The notes under the pieces are model-generated. The model was not told where the DNA came from. It worked only from the letters and a program-made list of their open reading frames with translations, and searched no databases. Below, piece by piece: positions 16,601 through 26,046 of a stretch of DNA of 64,000 bases. The stretch is from an uncultured Clostridia bacterium (GTDB lineage: Bacteria; Bacillota; Clostridia; Oscillospirales; Oscillospiraceae). The translations under genes were made by a program, and so were the position numbers. The first letter of the stretch is position 1. Every line of letters begins with the position of its first letter. The stretch lies in assembly GCA_945948535.1 (NCBI GenBank), contig CAMFBN010000006.1, forward strand, positions 1 to 64,000. Direction: 5' to 3'.

Positions 16601-17710
16601 TCAGTTGATTTTCACATTTTCCCACAGGGTGTTCAGGTATCCCAGGGCCTCGCTGTCCAGATTCTTGTAGGCCAGTTTGTTGTATGCCTCAGCAAAGTTC
16701 TCCAATTCCGGATAGAGAACTTCCATGGCTTCGCCGCCCATTTCCTCAATATAGCCGTCGTTGGTATAAACGATGCTGTTGGGAGAGGCATAGTAGGTAA
16801 ACTCGGCGTTTGCGATGGCAGGTTCCTCGGAGAGCATGAAGTTAATAAAGGTCTCTGCCAGCTCCTTGTTCTGGGCGCAGGAGGGGATGCACATGGCGTC
16901 CACATAGAAGTTGGTGTTCTCAGGATAGTAGAATTGCAGGTCAACATTTTCGGACTGGGCGTCCACCATGGTGAAGTAGTCACCGGCATAATATGCGCCG
17001 ATCGCCGCCTCACCGGACTCCATCATGTTGAAGATCTCGTCCATCACGTAGCTCTTGACCAGAGGACGCTGTGCCAGCAGCTCGTCGTACGCCTTGTCCC
17101 AGCTGGCCTTGTCCGTAGTGTTCACGTCGATGCCCAGCTTGTACATGGCGGTACCGAAGGCATCCCGGGAGTTGTTGAACTGCAAGACCTTGCCTGCATA
17201 TTTTTCATTCCAAAGCAGGTCCCAGCTGCCGCTATCGGCTTCGTCAACCACATTGGCGTCATAGATAACGCCCACAATGCCGTAGGTGTAGGGAATGGAA
17301 TACTGGTTGTCGGGATCGTAGTACAAGCCCTTGAAGGTATCTTCGATATACTGATAGTTGGGGATATTGTCAAAGTTCAGGGGCAGCAGCAGGCCTTCCT
17401 GTGCCATTCTCGCAATCATATAGTCGGAAGGGATGATGACATCGTAGCTGACGGCACCGCTGGAAATTTTGCTGTACATATCCTCGTTGGAGGCGAAGGT
17501 AGAGTAGTTAACGGTAACCTTTTCTCCGTAGGTTTCCTGATACCACTTTTCAAATTCCCGAATGGTGTCGAAGGAGCCTTCGCTGCCGTCGGAAATATAC
17601 TCGCCCCAGTTGTAGACATTCAGGGTCAGGCCCTTCTTGCCACCACAGCCGGTCAGGCACATGCCCGCCAGCATCATGGCAATCAGGCACAGGGAAATCC
17701 ATTTTTTCAT
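16601..17710 (-). CDS. potD: Spermidine/putrescine ABC transporter, substrate-binding lipoprotein
   Basis: 369 aa. The signal ends in the lipobox MCLTGCGG at about residues 18-25, so the protein is lipid-anchored outside the membrane. LNVYNWGEYIS and DVIIPSDYMIARM are typical PotD/PotF segments. It captures polyamines for PotBC. It is the last gene of the minus-strand pot operon, 32 bases after potC. Confidence 0.93.
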   Translation of the reverse strand: MKKWISLCLIAMMLAGMCLTGCGGKKGLTLNVYNWGEYISDGSEGSFDTIREFEKWYQETYGEKVTVNYSTFASNEDMYSKISSGAVSYDVIIPSDYMIARMAQEGLLLPLNFDNIPNYQYIEDTFKGLYYDPDNQYSIPYTYGIVGVIYDANVVDEADSGSWDLLWNEKYAGKVLQFNNSRDAFGTAMYKLGIDVNTTDKASWDKAYDELLAQRPLVKSYVMDEIFNMMESGEAAIGAYYAGDYFTMVDAQSENVDLQFYYPENTNFYVDAMCIPSCAQNKELAETFINFMLSEEPAIANAEFTYYASPNSIVYTNDGYIEEMGGEAMEVLYPELENFAEAYNKLAYKNLDSEALGYLNTLWENVKIN

Positions 17711-17742
17711 TCTGTTTCCTCCGTTTTTTCTTCAAAGGTAGA

Positions 17743-18534
17743 TTATTTTGCTTCATCCTTTTCGTCCACAAGGTTGCTGATCAGAAGCAGGCCCAGAGTG
17801 ACGAAGAAGATGATGGTCGCCAGTGCGTACATTTTCGGCGTTACGGTCTTCTTGGTCATGCCGTAAATCCGAATGGGCAGCGTTTCAAAGCCGTTGCCGG
17901 AAGTAAAGTAGCTGATTACGAAGTCATCCAGTGACAGAGTGAAGGCCATAATGGCGCCGGTGATGATACCGGGCAGGATTTCCGGCAGCTCCACCTTGAA
18001 GAAAGCGCCCATAGGCGTGCAGCCCAGATCCATGGCCGCTTCCGGCAGGGACTTGTCCATCTGCCGCAGCTTCGGCAGAATCTGCAAAATCACATAGGGC
18101 AGGCAGAAGGTGATGTGGGCGATCAGCATGGTCCAGAAGCTCAGACTGGTGGACGCACCGAACAGTCTGCCCACAAAGACGAACATCAGCATCAGGGAAA
18201 TACCCGTGATGATATCCGGATTGGTCATGGGGATGTCCGTTACGGTGTTCATCACAGCCTTGGACCACTTTGAGCGAAGCTTATTGATACCCACGGCGGC
18301 AGCTGTACCCATAACTGTGGAAATCACGGTGGCGGAAGCCGCCAGAATCAGCGTATTGCGTACCGCCTCCAGCGTGTTGCGGTCCTTCAATAGCTCCTGA
18401 TACCATTTCAGGGAGAAGCCGGAAAACACGGAAAGACTTTTTGACTCGTTAAAGGAGAATACAAGAAGCACCAGAATCGGAGCAAAAAGAATCGCGAATA
18501 CGATGCTGCTGTAGATTTTGGAAGATGTTTTCAT
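17743..18534 (-). CDS. potC: Spermidine/putrescine ABC transporter permease PotC
   Basis: 263 aa with about six membrane segments. The EAAxDLG permease motif (LPEAAMDLGCTPMGAFFKVELPEI) contacts the ATPase PotA. It begins within the last bases of potB (ATGA overlap). The short charged C-terminus (NLVDEKDEAK) is cytoplasmic. Confidence 0.93.
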   Translation of the reverse strand: MKTSSKIYSSIVFAILFAPILVLLVFSFNESKSLSVFSGFSLKWYQELLKDRNTLEAVRNTLILAASATVISTVMGTAAAVGINKLRSKWSKAVMNTVTDIPMTNPDIITGISLMLMFVFVGRLFGASTSLSFWTMLIAHITFCLPYVILQILPKLRQMDKSLPEAAMDLGCTPMGAFFKVELPEILPGIITGAIMAFTLSLDDFVISYFTSGNGFETLPIRIYGMTKKTVTPKMYALATIIFFVTLGLLLISNLVDEKDEAK

Positions 18535-19421
18535 TCTTCGTCACCTCCGTACACATACCGTGCAGTGACATATTTGACCGCAGCCATACATACCAGCAGA
18601 ATCAGCATCAGGATGAAGGCGATGGCAGCGGCAAAATGCAGATTGTTGGCAACGTACTGCCCTTCAATCGCGTCGCCAATGAGGAAGAACTTGCCGTTGC
18701 CCAGCTTCTGGGAGATATAGAACGTGCTGATAGAGGGAATCAGAACCATGGTAATGCCGGAAATGACACCGGGCATGCTCAGAGGAATGATTACCCGCCG
18801 CAGAACGGAGATGCTTCCGCAGCCCAGATCCCGAGCCGCTTCCAGCAGCCGCCCGTCCAGTTTTGCGAGGATGGAGTAAATGGGGAGCACCATGTAGGGG
18901 AAATAGTCATACACCATGCCGATAATGACGGCGGCCTCCGTGCCGATGATGTGGACGGTTCCAAGACCCAGCGCGGAAAGGAAACCGTTCAGGATACCGG
19001 TATCCTGCAAAATCGTCATCCAGGCGTAGGTGCGGATCAGGAAATTCATCCACATGGGAATCATTATCAGCGTTACCATTGTCTTCTGCGTGCGCTCTTT
19101 GGCACGGGACATGATATAGGCCATGGGATAACCCAGCAGCAGGCAGATAATGGTGGAGATCACTGCCAGCTTGACAGACCGCATGAAGATCAGAAGATAG
19201 GTTCTGACCTCCACGGAGGAGCCGTCCTCCTGCACAATATTGCTGGTTGCGGTAAAGAAACGGGTGATATTCTCGGTGGTAAACGCAAACTGATTATCCG
19301 TAAAGGCGTAATAGGCAATGAACGCCAGCGGCACCACCACAAACAGGGCAGACCAAATGGAGTAGGGAGCCAGAGCCATCCGGTAGCCGTTCTGGGGATG
19401 CCTGCGATTTGCGGTTCTCAT
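18531..19421 (-). CDS. potB: Spermidine/putrescine ABC transporter permease PotB
   Basis: 296 aa with about six membrane segments and the coupling motif [19 protein letters not shown]. It overlaps potA at its start and potC at its end by four bases each, so translation is probably coupled through potABC. Confidence 0.93.
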   Translation of the reverse strand: MRTANRRHPQNGYRMALAPYSIWSALFVVVPLAFIAYYAFTDNQFAFTTENITRFFTATSNIVQEDGSSVEVRTYLLIFMRSVKLAVISTIICLLLGYPMAYIMSRAKERTQKTMVTLIMIPMWMNFLIRTYAWMTILQDTGILNGFLSALGLGTVHIIGTEAAVIIGMVYDYFPYMVLPIYSILAKLDGRLLEAARDLGCGSISVLRRVIIPLSMPGVISGITMVLIPSISTFYISQKLGNGKFFLIGDAIEGQYVANNLHFAAAIAFILMLILLVCMAAVKYVTARYVYGGDEE

Positions 19422-20536
19422 TCTTCCTCTTCACCTCCGGGATTGGACAGCTCGTCCAGTTCGTTGGAGAAGGAGGAGTAGTCGCCGAACATACCGGAAT
19501 ACTTGGACTTCTTCATAATATGGATGGCATCGGGCTCCAAAGAAATGCCAATATGCGCGCCTTCCTCCACCGGGTCGGTGGTCTGAATCATCCACTTGAA
19601 GCCGTCAATATCCACGATGGCCTCGTTGTGAACCCCCATGAAGGTCACGGAGGTCACGGTGCCCTGAAGCACGCCGGGTTCCGGCTTCACGATGTCCACA
19701 TCCTCCGGGCGGATGACCACATCCACAGGCTCATTGGGGGCAAAACCGGTATCCAGACAATCAAAAACCTGCCCGCCGAAACGAACCTTATAGTCCGCCA
19801 GCATCACGCCGTCCACAATATTGCTCTCACCGATGAAATCGGCAACAAAGGCATTGACAGGCTCGTTGTAAATGTCCTGCGGGGTGCCGATCTGCTGAAT
19901 CTTGCCCTCACTCATGACGACAATGGTGTCGGACATACTCAGGGCTTCCTCCTGATCGTGGGTGACGAAAATGAAGGTAATCCCGGTGGATTTCTGAATT
20001 TTTTTCAGCTCCTGCTGCATATCCTTGCGCAGCTTCAGGTCCAGCGCGCCCAGAGGTTCGTCCAGCAGCAGGACCTTCGGCTCGTTGACCAGTGCCCGTG
20101 CGATGGCGACGCGCTGCTGCTGACCGCCGGACAGGCTGGTGACACGGCGGTGGGCAAAGCCGGACAGCATAACCATGTCCAGCATTTTATTGACCTTCTC
20201 CTTGATCTCCTTTTTAGGCAGCTTTCGCTCCCGCAGGGGGAAGGCGACGTTTTCAAACACATTCAGGTGCGGAAACAGGGCATATTTCTGGAAGACCGTA
20301 TTGACGTTACGTTTGTGGGGCGGGACATCGTTGATGCGTTCTCCCATGAAAATCACATCGCCCTGATCCGGGTAGACAAAGCCGCCGATGATCCGCAGGG
20401 TGGTGGTTTTTCCGCAGCCGGAGGGGCCCAGAAGGGTAATAAACTCATTGTCGTGAATGTCCAGACTGATATTGTCCAGAACTGTCTCTCCGTCAAAAGC
20501 TTTGGAGATGTTTTTCAGTTCAATAATTTTGTCCAT
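19418..20536 (-). CDS. potA: Spermidine/putrescine ABC transporter ATPase PotA
   Basis: 372 aa from ATG 20536 (AAGGA upstream); the track start 28 codons earlier runs through an attenuator-like hairpin and is rejected. Walker A is [12 protein letters not shown], the signature [12 protein letters not shown], Walker [13 protein letters not shown], and the switch His is in [10 protein letters not shown]-terminal TOBE-type regulatory domain covers residues about 240-350. It powers PotBC uptake. First gene of potABCD, downstream of a 440-base structured leader. Confidence 0.95.
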   Translation of the reverse strand: MDKIIELKNISKAFDGETVLDNISLDIHDNEFITLLGPSGCGKTTTLRIIGGFVYPDQGDVIFMGERINDVPPHKRNVNTVFQKYALFPHLNVFENVAFPLRERKLPKKEIKEKVNKMLDMVMLSGFAHRRVTSLSGGQQQRVAIARALVNEPKVLLLDEPLGALDLKLRKDMQQELKKIQKSTGITFIFVTHDQEEALSMSDTIVVMSEGKIQQIGTPQDIYNEPVNAFVADFIGESNIVDGVMLADYKVRFGGQVFDCLDTGFAPNEPVDVVIRPEDVDIVKPEPGVLQGTVTSVTFMGVHNEAIVDIDGFKWMIQTTDPVEEGAHIGISLEPDAIHIMKKSKYSGMFGDYSSFSNELDELSNPGGEEEE

Positions 20537-20574
20537 TGATCGTTCCTTCTTTCCCGAATTTTGTCCAAACACAT

Positions 20575-20609
20575 GAAAAAGCGGCACGCCGCAAATCGGC
20601 ATACCGCTT
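20575..20609 (-). terminator. Attenuator-like hairpin directly upstream of potA
   Basis: On the minus strand, AAGCGG ... GCCG / CGGC ... CCGCTT form a stem followed by five T, ending about 40 bases before the potA start codon. A terminator here, inside the leader, suggests premature termination control. Confidence 0.65.
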
Positions 20610-20647
20610 GTGTCATTCAAAACGACCGGACTTCAAGACTGTCATAG

Positions 20648-20678
20648 GAAAAACGGAACCCGAAAACCGCAAGGGTTC
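20648..20678 (-). terminator. Second terminator-like hairpin in the potA leader
   Basis: GAACCC, an 11-base loop, GGGTTC, then CGTTTTT on the minus strand, about 40 bases upstream of the other hairpin. Confidence 0.55.
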
Positions 20679-20823
20679 GACAAATTTCGCATCCGGCAGC
20701 GCAGAAGGGGAATCGCATCCGAATCAGATCAGAGTCTATATAGCAAAGATTACTTTTACTACTCTTATTGACCATTTCACAAGTTTATGCCATGGGGCAC
20801 TATCGGTTTATAGTAACCAACTT

Positions 20824-20978
20824 ATAAAACTGAGCTTCTAACTCAATCAATAAGGCAACAGAAGTTGCCAAACCGCAAGCGGTCTTCGGCATTCGACCCG
20901 GCTGTCCGTATGGCCTTAGCCGGCAAAGACCGGCGGTCGCAGCATCTTGCTTTGGAAAGACTCTTTCCAATTGAGATG
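20824..20978 (-). ncRNA. Candidate structured small RNA (possibly 6S-like) or distal potA leader
   Basis: A strong minus-strand promoter would start a transcript near 20977. The RNA would hold several stable hairpins, including GGCAAC-TTCT-GTTGCC and GCCGG-TCTTT-GCCGGC. Its 5' CTCAAT can pair with its 3' ATTGAG, and it ends in TGAG/CTCA followed by TTTTAT. The length, about 155 nt, and the paired ends would suit 6S RNA, but no diagnostic sequence was confirmed. No convincing ORF lies within it. Alternatively it is the first part of the potA leader. Confidence 0.4.
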
Positions 20979-20983
20979 GGTTC

Positions 20984-21011
20984 ATTATAACACAATTCGA
21001 CTGCAAGTCAA
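20984..21011 (-). promoter_or_regulatory. Strong promoter for the structured RNA / potA leader
   Basis: TTGACT and a perfect TATAAT are separated by 16 bases on the minus strand. Confidence 0.75.
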
Positions 21012-21105
21012 TATGGAAAAAGAATAAATATTTGTGCAAAAAGTGGAAAAACCGGCGCAATATGCACAATAAGTTCGCCATATCCCAGAAAATGAAGAAT
21101 GCCGG

Positions 21106-21134
21106 TTGACAGAGCCGCAGCCTTCGTGTATGAT
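21106..21134 (+). promoter_or_regulatory. Promoter for the glycine riboswitch-agcS transcript
   Basis: TTGACA and TATGAT are separated by 17 bases. The start would fall near 21141, just before the first aptamer. Confidence 0.7.
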
Positions 21135-21163
21135 GTCCTTGTAATTTAATACCGACAAACGAA

Positions 21164-21328
21164 GTTCTTAGGGGAATGGCGTGAGCCTGCCGAAGGAGTA
21201 ACACTCTCAGGCGCCTGTTTTCAGGTGGGGACTAAGAATGGATGTAGCTCTGGAGAATCTCAGAATTGAGTACCGAAGGTGCAAAGCGGTTTTCCGTCGA
21301 ATCTCTCAGGTAAAAGGACAGAGTAAGT
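21164..21328 (+). promoter_or_regulatory. Tandem glycine riboswitch
   Basis: Two aptamers lie in series. The first has CTGCCGAAGGAGTAA and ACTCTCAGGCG enclosed by a TTCTTAG/CTAAGAA helix. The second has TACCGAAGGTGCAAAG, then AATCTCTCAGGTAAAAGGAC and CAGAG closing a GCTCTG helix. These are the hallmark gcvT-type motifs. Glycine binding would control the downstream amino-acid/sodium symporter. A hairpin at 21366-21395 is the likely expression platform. Confidence 0.92.
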
Positions 21329-21365
21329 ACGTTTCCTGTTTTGGCAGGGGAAACGCGCTTTCTTT

Positions 21366-21395
21366 TCGCTGGAGCAGTTGCGTCCAGCGATTTTT
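21366..21395 (+). terminator. Expression-platform terminator of the glycine riboswitch
   Basis: TCGCTGGA and TCCAGCGA form a stem followed by TTTTTG, 24 bases before the agcS start. A second stem-loop (CGTTTCCTG with CAGGGGAAACG) just upstream may be its competitor. Confidence 0.7.
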
Positions 21396-21418
21396 GTTTG
21401 TCAGAAAGAGGTCAAAAA

Positions 21419-22810
21419 ATGGAAACAATCGTAACACAAATCGTGGCAGCAGTCAATGACGTACTTTGGAACAAGTGCCTTGTGCTACTGTTCCTGCTTT
21501 TGGGCAGCGGCGTATTCTTTTCGATCCGTACCCGCTTTGTCCAGGTTCGAAAACTCGGCGAGGGTATGCGCCGGGTCTTCGGCAATATCAAGCTGGTAGG
21601 TGAGGGAGCAGGCAAGGAGGGTATGAGCTCCTTCCAGGCGCTGGCGACCGCGATTGCTGCCCAGGTTGGTACAGGTAACATTGCCGGCTGTGCAACCGCG
21701 CTGGCCTCCGGCGGCCCCGGCGCAATTTTCTGGATGTGGGTGTCCGCGTTCTTCGGAATGTCCACCATCTACGGTGAGGCCGTCCTGGCACAGAAGTACA
21801 AGCAGACCAACGAAGCGGGCGAAGTCACCGGCGGCCCGATTTATTACATCAAGGCCGCGTTTAAGGGGAAACTCGGTTCCTTCATGGCTGCGTTCTTTGC
21901 CATTGCCATTACGCTGGCGCTGGGCTTCATGGGCAATATGGTGCAGTCAAACTCCATCGGCGATGCCTTCCACACCGCCTTTGGCATTCCCAAGGTGGTC
22001 ATCGGTGTAATCATCGCCTGTGTGTGCGCCTTTATTTTCCTCGGTGGTGTCAAGCGGATTGCGGCAGTCACGGAAAAACTGGTGCCCATTATGGCCTGCT
22101 TCTATATTCTTGGCTCTCTGGTTGCCATTTTCATGAACGCCGGGAATATCCTGCCAGCGTTGAAAGCGATTTTTGTGGGTGCGTTCAATCCCCAGGCGGT
22201 TCTGGGCGGTGCGCTGGGCGTTACGGTGAAGGAAGCCATGCGTTTTGGCGTTGCCCGGGGCCTGTTCTCCAACGAGGCAGGTATGGGCTCCACCCCTCAT
22301 GCTCATGCGCTGGCCAAGGTGGCAAAGCCTCAGGATCAGGGTGTCGTGGCTATGATCGGCGTGTTCATCGATACCTTTATCGTTCTGACCATGACCGCGC
22401 TGGTCATTCTGACCTCCGGCGTTCTGGGCACTGTGGGCGCTGACGGTGAGCTGCTCAGCGGCACCGCGCTGGCGCAGGCGGCTTTCAACCATTCTTTTGG
22501 CGGCTTCGGCAACGCCTTTGTGGCAATCTGCCTGCTGTTCTTTGCGTTCTCCACCATTATCGGCTGGTATTTCTTCGGAGAATCCAATGTGAAGGCCCTG
22601 TTCAAGGGGAAGAAGGCAGCCCGGGTGGCTTACGGTGTCATCGCGCTGGTCTTCATCGCCATCGGTTCTTTCCAGAAGGTTTCTCTGGTGTGGGATATGT
22701 CCGATATGTTCAACGGCCTGATGGTCATTCCCAACCTGCTGGCGGTACTGGCCCTCAGCGGCGTGGTCGCCAAGTTTGCGAAGGATGACAATAACCTGAC
22801 CGGAGAATAA
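21419..22810 (+). CDS. agcS: Sodium:alanine/glycine symporter (AgcS family)
   Basis: 463 aa from ATG 21419, after the terminator; the track start at 21341 lies inside the riboswitch. About eleven membrane segments. Family blocks include GEGAGKEGMSSFQALATAIAAQVGTGNIAG, GGPGAIFWMW, TGGPIYYI and FSNEAGMGSTPHAHA. These proteins import alanine or glycine with Na+. The tandem glycine riboswitch points to glycine, and probably shuts import down or opens it with glycine status. Confidence 0.94.
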   Translation: METIVTQIVAAVNDVLWNKCLVLLFLLLGSGVFFSIRTRFVQVRKLGEGMRRVFGNIKLVGEGAGKEGMSSFQALATAIAAQVGTGNIAGCATALASGGPGAIFWMWVSAFFGMSTIYGEAVLAQKYKQTNEAGEVTGGPIYYIKAAFKGKLGSFMAAFFAIAITLALGFMGNMVQSNSIGDAFHTAFGIPKVVIGVIIACVCAFIFLGGVKRIAAVTEKLVPIMACFYILGSLVAIFMNAGNILPALKAIFVGAFNPQAVLGGALGVTVKEAMRFGVARGLFSNEAGMGSTPHAHALAKVAKPQDQGVVAMIGVFIDTFIVLTMTALVILTSGVLGTVGADGELLSGTALAQAAFNHSFGGFGNAFVAICLLFFAFSTIIGWYFFGESNVKALFKGKKAARVAYGVIALVFIAIGSFQKVSLVWDMSDMFNGLMVIPNLLAVLALSGVVAKFAKDDNNLTGE

Positions 22811-22816
22811 AATAGC

Positions 22817-22841
22817 TGCGCCGGGAAACTTTCCCGGCGCA
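22817..22841. terminator. Terminator between agcS and ecfT
   Basis: TGCGCCGGGAAA and TTTCCCGGCGCA form a perfect stem followed by AATTTCTC, between convergent genes. Confidence 0.7.
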
Positions 22842-22847
22842 ATTTCT

Positions 22848-23675
22848 CTATTGGAAGGGATTGAAATAGCGTCCGCCGTTTAAATAAGTCAGCGTCAGCG
22901 ACAGGAGCATCAGAACGGCGCAGCTCAGCATACAGGCAAGATCCAATTTTGAAAAGGGCCTGCCGGAGTACCATGTGCGTTTCTTTTCCTTGCCAAAGCC
23001 CCGCAGCTCCATGGCATTGGAAATGGTTTCAATTCGTTCCATGGAGGAAAGAATCAGGGGAATCAGAATGGCGCTGGCAGCTTTCAGACGGTGAATCAGA
23101 TTGGCCTTTTTACTCATTTCCGTTCCCCGGGCCTGCTGGGCAAGGGAAATGTCCCGATATTCCCGCTGAATGTCCGGGATATACCGCAGCGCCAGCGCCA
23201 CAGCGTAGCTGATGCGGTAGCTGATGCCAATGCGGTTCAGGGAGGCGGCAAACTCGGACGGATTCGTCGTGCACACAAACAGCAGAACGATGGGGATGGT
23301 GCAGGCGTTTTTCAGAATCACATTGAGGTGGTAGAACAGCTGTTCCGCCGTCACGCTGTAGGGGCCAGCAATGTGGAACAGAACCGTTTTCGTACCGTAG
23401 ATATTGGTTCCGTGCATGGGGCTGAACAGGAAAATCAGGATGTTGTTCATCACAATATAGACGCACATGATCCCCAGCGTGACCGAAATGTCCTTCAGCT
23501 TCAGCCTTGCGATGCGGAACAGGAGTACAGCGGCGACGGTCATAGCCACCAGCAGCGGTGTGTAGAAGCTGGTCATGGCAGCCAGTGTCCACAGGATCAG
23601 ACACACCAGCTTGCAGGCGCCTGTGAGCCGGTGGATGGGGGAGGGACGGTCGATATAATTAAAGAGGTTGGTCAT
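22848..23675 (-). CDS. ecfT: ECF transporter transmembrane (T) component
   Basis: 275 aa, CbiQ/EcfT family, with about six membrane segments. The two coupling motifs are recognisable in the cytoplasmic helices (SLAQQARGTEMSK and ERIETISNAMELRGFGKEK, the A-R-G/L-R-G signatures). It bridges the ATPases and the substrate-binding S unit. It overlaps the ATPase gene by four bases and ends the operon. Confidence 0.9.
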   Translation of the reverse strand: MTNLFNYIDRPSPIHRLTGACKLVCLILWTLAAMTSFYTPLLVAMTVAAVLLFRIARLKLKDISVTLGIMCVYIVMNNILIFLFSPMHGTNIYGTKTVLFHIAGPYSVTAEQLFYHLNVILKNACTIPIVLLFVCTTNPSEFAASLNRIGISYRISYAVALALRYIPDIQREYRDISLAQQARGTEMSKKANLIHRLKAASAILIPLILSSMERIETISNAMELRGFGKEKKRTWYSGRPFSKLDLACMLSCAVLMLLSLTLTYLNGGRYFNPFQ

Positions 23676-25381
23676 TTGCGCACCTCCCGGTCTCTGGCAA
23701 TAAAGCGGCGGGTGAACTCTTCGGAATTGTCAATGCCGCACAGGGCGGAAAGGTGGTACAGCGAGGTTTCCTTCAGGTGGGCTTCCGCTACAATCTGGGG
23801 ATCGTTCAGCACCTCTGCCGCGGACTTGTCGGCGATGACCTTGCCCGCATGGAATACCACCGCTCTGGGGGTGTATTCCAGCATCAGGTGCATATCGTGG
23901 GTAATCAGGACAACCGTGATGCCCTGACGGTTCAGCTCCCGCAGAAAATCCATAATTTCCGTGTAATGCTTCAGATCCTGACCGGCGGTGGGCTCGTCCA
24001 GTAGAATCATCTCCGGCTTCAGAACCAGAATGGAAGCAATCGTCACGCGCTTCTTCTGACCATAGCTCAGGGCGGAAACGGGCCAGTTTCGGAAGGGGTA
24101 CAGTCCGCAGATTTTCAGTGTTTCCTCCACCCGGGGGCGGATTTCCTCCTCCGGCACCTGCCGGTTCCGAAGGCCCAGCGCCACTTCGTCATAAATCTGT
24201 GTCTTGGAAATCATCTGATTGGGATTCTGCATCACATAGCCAATGTGGTCAGCCCGCTCCTTGATGGACAAGGTGTTCAGGTCGATGCCGTTCAGTTCCA
24301 AAATACCGCTCTGGGCTTTCTCAAAACCGCAGACTACCTTGGAGAAGGTGGACTTTCCGGCGCCGTTGGTGCCGACAATGCTGAGCATCTCCCCCTTGTG
24401 TACCGTCACACTGACACCCCGCAGGGCATGGTGTCCGCCGTCGTAGGTAAAATCGAGATTTTCTGCCCGGAGCAGTACCGGCGCGGCGGCATTGACTTCG
24501 GCATTGGGATGCTGCTCGTACCAGCAGCGAACCTGTTCCTTCTGCGCATCGCTGAGAGTCAGCTCCGGGAGGTAGGAGGGGCGCATAGCTTTTGTCAATG
24601 CAACACCCGCGTATTTCAGTGCTGTGACATACAGCGGCTCCCGAATGCCGCAGGCGGGAAGCAAATCGGTGCACAGCAGAGAGTCCGGATCCCCATCATA
24701 GCGAATACGCCCATCCTCCATCAGGATGACGCGGTCCACCGGTCGATAGAGTACATCCTCTACCCGGTGCTCGATAATAATGACGGCGCAGCCGGTCCGC
24801 TTCTGAATCTCGTCGATCAGAACAATGGCCTGTTTCCCGGTAGCGGGGTCCAGATTGGCGAGCGGTTCATCAAACAGCAGAACGTCAACATTTCCGACCA
24901 TAACGCCGCCCAGGCCGACCCGCTGCTTTTGCCCGCCGGATATTTCGTGGGGCGCATGGTTCAGAACCTGCTTAACATCCACCAGTTCCGCAATACGCGC
25001 TACTGTGTCGTGCATAGGGCCGACCGGAACGCAATCGTTCTCCAGCGCAAAGGCAATATCCTCCGCCACCGTCAGGCCGATAAACTGCCCATCGGAATCC
25101 TGCAAAACGGTTCCAACCGTTTGCGACAGTTCAAACAGGCCCATATTCTGGGCATTTTTACCGCCGATGGTCAGGCTGCCGGTGGACTTTCCGGGATAGG
25201 AATTGGGTACAAGGCCGTTGATGCAGTGGGCAAGGGTGGACTTGCCGCAGCCGGAGGGCCCGGCAATCAGCACCTTTTCGCCCTTGTGAATGTCCAGATT
25301 GATGTGGTACAGGGTCGGCTCCGCCTGAGCGGTATACTGGAAACCGAAGTCCTGAAAACGGATAATGGGTTCATTCTCCAA
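23672..25381 (-). CDS. ECF transporter ATPase, two nucleotide-binding domains fused
   Basis: 569 aa if it starts at TTG 25381, eight bases after AGGAGG on the minus strand. The track ATG 17 codons earlier lies inside a hairpin and lacks a site. Domain 1 has IAGPSGCGKSTLAHC, ISGGQKQRVGLG and VLLFDEPLANLD; domain 2 has IVGTNGAGKSTFSKV, LSYGQKKRVTIA and ILLDEPTAGQD. Two ATPases on one chain replace the usual EcfA1/EcfA2 pair. It sits between the S and T components. Confidence 0.9.
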   Translation of the reverse strand: MENEPIIRFQDFGFQYTAQAEPTLYHINLDIHKGEKVLIAGPSGCGKSTLAHCINGLVPNSYPGKSTGSLTIGGKNAQNMGLFELSQTVGTVLQDSDGQFIGLTVAEDIAFALENDCVPVGPMHDTVARIAELVDVKQVLNHAPHEISGGQKQRVGLGGVMVGNVDVLLFDEPLANLDPATGKQAIVLIDEIQKRTGCAVIIIEHRVEDVLYRPVDRVILMEDGRIRYDGDPDSLLCTDLLPACGIREPLYVTALKYAGVALTKAMRPSYLPELTLSDAQKEQVRCWYEQHPNAEVNAAAPVLLRAENLDFTYDGGHHALRGVSVTVHKGEMLSIVGTNGAGKSTFSKVVCGFEKAQSGILELNGIDLNTLSIKERADHIGYVMQNPNQMISKTQIYDEVALGLRNRQVPEEEIRPRVEETLKICGLYPFRNWPVSALSYGQKKRVTIASILVLKPEMILLDEPTAGQDLKHYTEIMDFLRELNRQGITVVLITHDMHLMLEYTPRAVVFHAGKVIADKSAAEVLNDPQIVAEAHLKETSLYHLSALCGIDNSEEFTRRFIARDREVRK

Positions 25382-25401
25382 TGAGGATTCCTCCTGACGA
25401 A

Positions 25402-25429
25402 CAAAGGCAGGCGGTTGCGCCTGCCTTTG
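25402..25429 (-). other. Perfect hairpin between the ECF S-component and ATPase genes
   Basis: CAAAGGCAGGCG, loop of four, CGCCTGCCTTTG: 12-bp perfect arms ending shortly before the ATPase ribosome site. The tail is only weakly T-rich. It may be a partial terminator that lowers expression of the A and T units relative to S, or an mRNA processing site. Confidence 0.6.
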
Positions 25430-25441
25430 CAATGCTGAAAA

Positions 25442-25990
25442 TTATTCCTTAGTCAGACTGCCGGCCTTAGTCTTGGTTGCGGCGTAGGCGATGCACAGCA
25501 GGCTTCCGACGATGGCGGTGGTAACAGCGTTGGCAACGGCGGCCATCAGACCCTGGGCGATCAGCTTGTCCCAGGGCTCGCCCATCATGTACACATCCAG
25601 CACAGGGGCGACAGCCAGCCAGCAGATCAGGTGGCAAACCAGCTGGGAGATATTGAACTTAATCAGGCCCTTCTTACCCAGCTCGCCTTCCTCCATCTTC
25701 AGGGTCTTGGCGGCAATGCCCATCAGCAGACCGAACACGCCGGAAGCGATGACCCAGCTCCACCACACACCCCAGCCGTAGCTGAAGTCAATCAGCGTGT
25801 GTCCGATGAGACCGACGAGAGCGCCAGCAACGGGGCCGTAGACCACGGCCAGGAATGCCAGCAGACCGTACTGCACAGAGATGCTGGTATTGGGCACGGG
25901 GCTGGGGATGGCGACAAAGCGGCCCAGAACGAAGAACAGGGCGGCGCCGATGCCAATGGCAACGATGGTTTTCACAGAGAATTTCTTCAT
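25442..25990 (-). CDS. ECF transporter substrate-binding (S) component, UPF0397 type
   Basis: 182 aa from ATG 25990 (MKKFSVKTIVAIGIG), five to six membrane segments. VAIGIGAALFFVLGRF and VVYGPVAGALVGLIGHTLID, with WWSWVI, match the UPF0397 family, often labelled riboflavin-type ECF S components. The true ligand is unproven. The partner DUF62 enzyme upstream suggests an adenosine- or methionine-related ligand instead; this is inference. Confidence 0.82.
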   Translation of the reverse strand: MKKFSVKTIVAIGIGAALFFVLGRFVAIPSPVPNTSISVQYGLLAFLAVVYGPVAGALVGLIGHTLIDFSYGWGVWWSWVIASGVFGLLMGIAAKTLKMEEGELGKKGLIKFNISQLVCHLICWLAVAPVLDVYMMGEPWDKLIAQGLMAAVANAVTTAIVGSLLCIAYAATKTKAGSLTKE

Positions 25991-26046
25991 GTTTTCTACC
26001 TCCATAGTAATTTCTATTCAGGCATAAATGCCAAAACAGCTTTCTC

